Shown here in pieces: positions 60,527 to 64,000 of a DNA stretch of 64,000 bases. Made by a program: the position numbers and the translations under genes. Position 1 is the first letter of the stretch; the number at the start of each line of letters is the position of its first letter. Below the pieces are notes generated by a model that made no database searches, was not told the DNA's origin, and saw nothing but the letters and a program-made list of their open reading frames with translations. The stretch comes from Streptococcus chenjunshii (lineage in GTDB: Bacteria; Bacillota; Bacilli; Lactobacillales; Streptococcaceae): the NCBI RefSeq assembly GCF_003086355.1, contig NZ_CP031733.1:868001-932000 (forward strand). The letters are read 5' to 3'.

Positions 60527-61534
60527 TCAGTCATTAAAGAGGACGCAGACAGCTTCTGGGACAGTAAAATTACGGCTTTTCTCGGTCAGCAGTCCTGTCT
60601 TTGAATCCCGTTTAAAAACAGCTGCATTGTCTGAATCTTGATGGACAGCGATAAGGAAGTCTTCCGCAGGTGAAAGTGTGAAATCCCGCGGGGTCTGGCC
60701 GGCACTTGGAATAATTTGCCGGTTTTCAAGCTCTCCGTTTTCTGTAACAGCAAAGACAGCAATGGAATCATGGCCTCGGTTAGAGACGTAGAGGAAGCGC
60801 CCGTCTTTAGTTATACGGATAGCGCCGCAGGCATTAAAACCTTGATAATTATCAGGCAGAGTTGTGATGGTCTGCCTTTTTTTGAACTGTCCTTTGCCGT
60901 AATAGTCTAGAACTTCTACAGTAGCATTGAGCTCGCAAACGAGGTAAACCGTTTTTTGTTTAGGATGAAAGACAAGATGCCGGCAGCCTGAACCTGAAGC
61001 AGCATGATAGTGTCCCAGCTCTTTTGTCTGCCCTCGATTAGAAACGTCATAAGTAATAACTGAATCAGTCCCTAAATCACAGGTTATTAAACAGCCGTCA
61101 GGTGTCAGGTCAGCGAAATGCGGATGAGGACCTGCCTGATTTTGATGGGGCCCCGACCCGTGATGCAGAAGCTTATTAACTAAAGTCAATTCTCCCTTGT
61201 TTCCTTGTTTATAGATAAGAATCTCGCCTTTGTGGTAATTAGCACCATAAACTAGTCGATGCTGCTTATCTGCTGCTACATAACAAAGCGGTGCCCCTGT
61301 TTCAACAACATGATTAATGAGCTGAAAGTGCTGATTAAAACTGGCAATACCTCCCTTTCCTTTATAGCTGCCGACACTGTAGCAGTTATTTTCGGAAAAG
61401 GTCAGATAGGTAGGATTAGGTTCTTTTGCCAGCAGACGAAGATTGCTGAGCTGACCGCTGTCAGTCTCAAAGTCTGCAGCATAAATGCCTTGAGACTGCC
61501 GTTTGGTATAAGTGCCGAAGTAAATTGTTTTCAT
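60527..61534 (-). CDS. Lactonase family beta-propeller protein (YkgB/Pgl type)
   Basis: The 335-residue protein matches the seven-bladed propeller family of 6-phosphogluconolactonases (YbhE/YkgB type), which would hydrolyse 6-phosphogluconolactone in the pentose phosphate pathway. Seen are MKTIYFGTYTKR at the start, GPHPHFADLTPDG (about 134-146), GSGCRHLVFHPKQK (about 180) and YVSNRGHDSIAVF near 251. GGGGAGG stands before ATG. The enzyme activity is inferred from the family. Confidence 0.85.
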   Translation of the reverse strand: MKTIYFGTYTKRQSQGIYAADFETDSGQLSNLRLLAKEPNPTYLTFSENNCYSVGSYKGKGGIASFNQHFQLINHVVETGAPLCYVAADKQHRLVYGANYHKGEILIYKQGNKGELTLVNKLLHHGSGPHQNQAGPHPHFADLTPDGCLITCDLGTDSVITYDVSNRGQTKELGHYHAASGSGCRHLVFHPKQKTVYLVCELNATVEVLDYYGKGQFKKRQTITTLPDNYQGFNACGAIRITKDGRFLYVSNRGHDSIAVFAVTENGELENRQIIPSAGQTPRDFTLSPAEDFLIAVHQDSDNAAVFKRDSKTGLLTEKSRNFTVPEAVCVLFND

Positions 61535-61576
61535 AGCAGGCCTCCCCTTCTTTAAAGAGATTATAACATAAGATTT

Positions 61577-61585
61577 TGCTATAAT
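61577..61585 (+). promoter_or_regulatory. Extended -10 promoter upstream of the Nudix gene
   Basis: TGCTATAAT, about 260 bases before the Nudix start. A transcript from here would carry two hairpin repeats in its leader. Confidence 0.6.
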
Positions 61586-61606
61586 AAAAGAAAAGTAAAA
61601 AACTCA

Positions 61607-61710
61607 AAAGGCCTAAACGCTGTGAGAAAAAGATAGCCTTTCCTTGAGTCTTTAGTGACTCGGCGGTCAGGCTCCTATTTTCTCTTTGCGTTTTTAACGG
61701 CCTTTGTATC
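61607..61710 (+). repeat. Hairpin repeat, subtype C
   Basis: The left end is shortened to AAAGGCCTAA and the right end is AACGGCCTTTGTATCTT. Arms ACGC/GCGT and GAGAAAA/TTTTCTC pair, and the core has CTTGAGTCTTTAGTGACTCGG. Confidence 0.9.
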
Positions 61711-61716
61711 TTAGTG

Positions 61717-61827
61717 AATTGAACACGGCCTAAGCTCTTTGCAAAAAAGACAAACCTTCCTAGAAACTAAAGTTTCTGCGTCAGTTTTCCTATTTTTGCT
61801 GTGAGCTTTTCACGGCCTTTGTATCTT
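61717..61827 (+). repeat. Hairpin repeat, subtype F, before Nudix gene
   Basis: TTGAACACGGCCTAA to TTCACGGCCTTTGTATCTT. Arms GCTC/GAGC and GCAAAAA/TTTTTGC pair, and the core is AGAAACTAAAGTTTCT. It ends 17 bases before the ATG, with TTAGGAGAAGG between. Confidence 0.92.
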
Positions 61828-61844
61828 AGTGTTAGGAGAAGGGG

Positions 61845-62327
61845 ATGACACAGTTAGCAACGATTTGTTATATTGATAATGGCAGGGAACTCTTGCTGCT
61901 TCATCGGAATAAAAAAGAGAACGATGTTCATGCGGGGAAATGGATTTCTGTCGGTGGGAAATTAGAACGGGGGGAGACTCCGGATGACTGTGCTCGGCGG
62001 GAAATTTTGGAGGAAACACATTTGTTGGTGAAGCAGATGGACTTTAGAGGAATTGTTACCTTCCCAAATTTTACCCCAGGTCATGACTGGTATACTTATG
62101 TTTTTAAAGTGACTGACTTTACGGGAGAACTGATTGCCGATGAAGAATCGCGTGAAGGCACATTGGAATGGGTGCCTTATGATCAGGTTTTGACTAAACC
62201 GACTTGGGAGGGAGATTATGAGCTTTTTAAATGGATCTTAGACGATGTCCCCTTCTTTTCAGCCAAGTTCACTTATAATCACAAGCAAGAATTAATTGAC
62301 CGGTCTGTTACGTTTTATGACAAATAA
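61845..62327 (+). CDS. Nudix hydrolase, MutT/MutX-like
   Basis: The 160-residue protein carries a complete Nudix box, GKLERGETPDDCARREILEE (residues about 38-57), the metal and pyrophosphate binding site. It resembles the streptococcal MutX-type 8-oxo-dGTP diphosphatase, which would cleanse the nucleotide pool, but substrate choice cannot be read from sequence. The start ATG stands behind AGGAG. Confidence 0.9.
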   Translation: MTQLATICYIDNGRELLLLHRNKKENDVHAGKWISVGGKLERGETPDDCARREILEETHLLVKQMDFRGIVTFPNFTPGHDWYTYVFKVTDFTGELIADEESREGTLEWVPYDQVLTKPTWEGDYELFKWILDDVPFFSAKFTYNHKQELIDRSVTFYDK

Positions 62328-62431
62328 CTTTTTGAGCTGCTGATTTCCTATGGTCAGTCGTAGTTTTTAGCTGCTAAAAATAGTTTTTTTAGCTAAGCCA
62401 TCGTCTGCAGCCTGTCCAAAGCTGGTAAAAA

Positions 62432-62440
62432 TGTTATAAT
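62432..62440 (+). promoter_or_regulatory. Extended -10 promoter of the AI-2E transporter gene
   Basis: TGTTATAAT, 111 bases before the start codon. Confidence 0.55.
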
Positions 62441-62551
62441 GTAGAGAAAACAAGGCAGCAGATTTTTTATTAAGCTGCCAAATTCTCCCGGTTTGCCTGT
62501 CTTGCAGTTCAAAGACGGGAAACAATTACCCTCTTTTGCTAAGGAGTTTCA

Positions 62552-63739
62552 ATGAAGCATTCACAACCTAAAAAGTTTACAGACAGCTGGTTTTTTAAAT
62601 GGTTTTTAAATAATCAGGCTGTTATTGTGACACTCATTACCCTGTTAGTCTTTCTGACTCTTTATGTCTTTACAAAGATTTCCTTCCTTTTTATTCCGGT
62701 TTTATCCTTCGGCGCTATTTTACTGCTGCCTGTGGTTATCTCAACCCTTCTCTACTATCTAACCAAGCCGATGGTTGATTTTTTGGAGGCCAGAGGACTG
62801 GGCCGGACGAGTTCAATTTTTATAGTGTTTGCCGCTATTGTAGCCCTCATCGCTTGGGGGATATCCGGGTTTCTTCCGACTGTCCGTGATCAGCTGCTGT
62901 CTTTTGTAAAGAATTTACCCGACTATGTCGAAACGGTCAATAAAGAAGCCAATAAACTTTTGGAAAGTCCTTGGCTGCGCAGCTATCAGGGGGAGCTGGA
63001 GGAGATGCTGAGCAATATCAGCCGTAAGGCAATTGATTATGCTGAAAGTTTCTCAAGAAATGCTTTGAACTGGGCCAGCAATTTTGCCAGTACCATTGCC
63101 CGTGTAACGGTAGCCATTATCATCTCTCCTTTTATTCTCTTTTATTTCCTTAGAGACAGTAAGAAGATGAAAGAAGGGGTGCTGAAAGCTCTGCCGACGA
63201 AAGTGCGGCAGCCTATTTCCCGTGTTATGGGAGATATCAATAAACAGCTGTCAGGCTATGTACAGGGCCAGGTTACAGTGGCTGTTGTTGTCGGTCTTAT
63301 GTTTTCTGTGATGTTTAGTCTGGTTGGCCTGCGCTATCCAGTCACTTTTGGGATAATTGCCGGTTTTTTAAATATGATTCCTTACTTAGGAAGTTTTTTG
63401 GCTATGATTCCGGTTGTGATTATGGCAATGGTTCAAGGCCCTTTAATGCTGATTAAAGCACTGTTGGTTTTTGTCGTTGAGCAGACAATCGAAGGGCGAT
63501 TTGTCACGCCGCTGGTTATTGGCAGCAAATTAAACATTCATCCCATTACCATTATGTTTATTTTATTAACAGCAGGTTCAATGTTCGGTGTCTGGGGTGT
63601 TTTCCTAGGTATTCCAATTTATGCTTCCATCAAGGTAGTTGTCAAAGAAATTTTTGACTGGTACAAATCGGTCAGCGGCTTATATCCGGATGACATTAAT
63701 CCTATCAGCGAAGGAGACAGTGAAGAAGATGCTAAATAG
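62552..63739 (+). CDS. AI-2E family transporter
   Basis: The 395-residue membrane protein fits the AI-2E/PerM family: paired N-terminal helices (about 18-75), a further helix near 92-112, a coiled amphipathic section, and a C-terminal bundle with the conserved IPYLGSFLAMIPVVIMA (about 276-292) and a SMFGVWGVFLGIPIYA block near 350. Members have been linked to quorum-signal, ion or small-solute transport, so substrate is open. It overlaps the next gene by 11 bases. Confidence 0.88.
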   Translation: MKHSQPKKFTDSWFFKWFLNNQAVIVTLITLLVFLTLYVFTKISFLFIPVLSFGAILLLPVVISTLLYYLTKPMVDFLEARGLGRTSSIFIVFAAIVALIAWGISGFLPTVRDQLLSFVKNLPDYVETVNKEANKLLESPWLRSYQGELEEMLSNISRKAIDYAESFSRNALNWASNFASTIARVTVAIIISPFILFYFLRDSKKMKEGVLKALPTKVRQPISRVMGDINKQLSGYVQGQVTVAVVVGLMFSVMFSLVGLRYPVTFGIIAGFLNMIPYLGSFLAMIPVVIMAMVQGPLMLIKALLVFVVEQTIEGRFVTPLVIGSKLNIHPITIMFILLTAGSMFGVWGVFLGIPIYASIKVVVKEIFDWYKSVSGLYPDDINPISEGDSEEDAK

Positions 63740-64000
63740 TGAAAAGGTGCTTGCTGCCATTGAACAGCAAAATTTGGCTCAAGCTGATCGATATTTACTA
63801 AAAGCGTTAAAAGAAGACAGCTCAGCCGTTTTGCTTGAGTTAGCCGAATATTTAGAGGGAATCGGTTTTTTGCCGCAAGCAAAGCAGATTTACCTGCAGA
63901 TTAAGGATGATTATCCTGAAAGCTATCTGAATCTGGCACAGATTGCTGCAGAAGACGGAGATACTGAAGAAGCTTTTTTATACTTAGACGCAGTCAAAAC
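63729..64000 (+). CDS. TPR-repeat protein (partial, runs off the window)
   Basis: An open frame from ATG 63729 to the window end encodes MLNSEKVLAAIEQQNLAQAD and then tetratricopeptide-like repeats (YLLKALKEDSSAVLLELAEY; FLPQAKQIYLQIKDDYPESY; NLAQIAAEDGDTEEAF). It overlaps the transporter gene by 11 bases, so it is co-translated. In streptococci a TPR protein commonly follows here. Only the first 90 codons are visible. Confidence 0.8.
   Translation, partial: MLNSEKVLAAIEQQNLAQADRYLLKALKEDSSAVLLELAEYLEGIGFLPQAKQIYLQIKDDYPESYLNLAQIAAEDGDTEEAFLYLDAVK

Overview
The window reads as a stretch of a Streptococcus chromosome, most plausibly of the mutans group. The grounds are gene content and order (glgCDA-glgP, then atpEBFHAGDC, then murA-epuA-endA, pheS-GNAT-pheT, rexBA, miaA-hflX-rnz-SDR-recJ-apt, and rmlACB), AGGAGG-type ribosome binding sites with some TTG and GTG starts, many extended -10 promoters (TGnTATAAT), and protein sequences typical of streptococci. 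The species is not assigned. Most of the window is orthodox core genome on the plus strand.

Layout. 1-5.0 kb: end of a glycogen operon. 5.5-12.4 kb: F1Fo ATP synthase operon, with an unusual 469 bp gap between atpG and atpD. 12.4-15.8 kb: an accessory island with a lipase-type (TslA-like, reverse-LXG) candidate type VII effector, two small helical partner proteins, two copies of a DUF1310 membrane protein and a truncated effector copy. 15.8-22.9 kb: DUF1146, murA, epuA, endA, then pheS-GNAT-pheT behind a Phe T-box. 23.8-31.2 kb: rexB and rexA. 31.3-37.0 kb: hydrolases, a MetE-like protein with a MetR-type box, a PHP phosphatase, a cluster of repeats and alanine dehydrogenase. 37.3-40.0 kb: a ClpC-like unfoldase. 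40.1-43.7 kb: a decayed polymorphic-toxin immunity locus (TipC family) split by an IS5-type composite element carrying a CPBP gene. 43.8-55.3 kb: DUF3042, miaA, hflX, rnz, recJ, apt, metA, dnaD, trmK, Nif3. 55.7-60.4 kb: a DadA-like oxidase and the dTDP-rhamnose genes, where rmlB is fused in frame to a nucleotidyltransferase domain. 60.5-64 kb: a beta-propeller lactonase, a Nudix hydrolase, an AI-2E family transporter and the start of a TPR protein.

The most striking feature is a family of about 18 dispersed, mostly 105-205 bp, hairpin-forming repeats. They share conserved ends (TTGAACACGGCCTAA ... GGCCTTTGTATCTT) and interchangeable cores. Base changes in the left arm are compensated in the right arm across at least six subtypes, so a folded RNA or single-stranded DNA form seems to be maintained. 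At seven genes (atpD, two DUF1310 genes, rexA, the PHP phosphatase, dadA-like, the Nudix gene) the repeat ends just upstream of the ribosome binding site and in the same orientation as the gene. It also separates normally tight operon neighbours (atpG/atpD, rexB/rexA). I know of no named element that matches, but I could not search.

The second theme is two remnants of interbacterial toxin systems (lipase/DUF1310 and TelC-like/TipC) with duplicated immunity genes. No type VII secretion machinery is encoded in the window.
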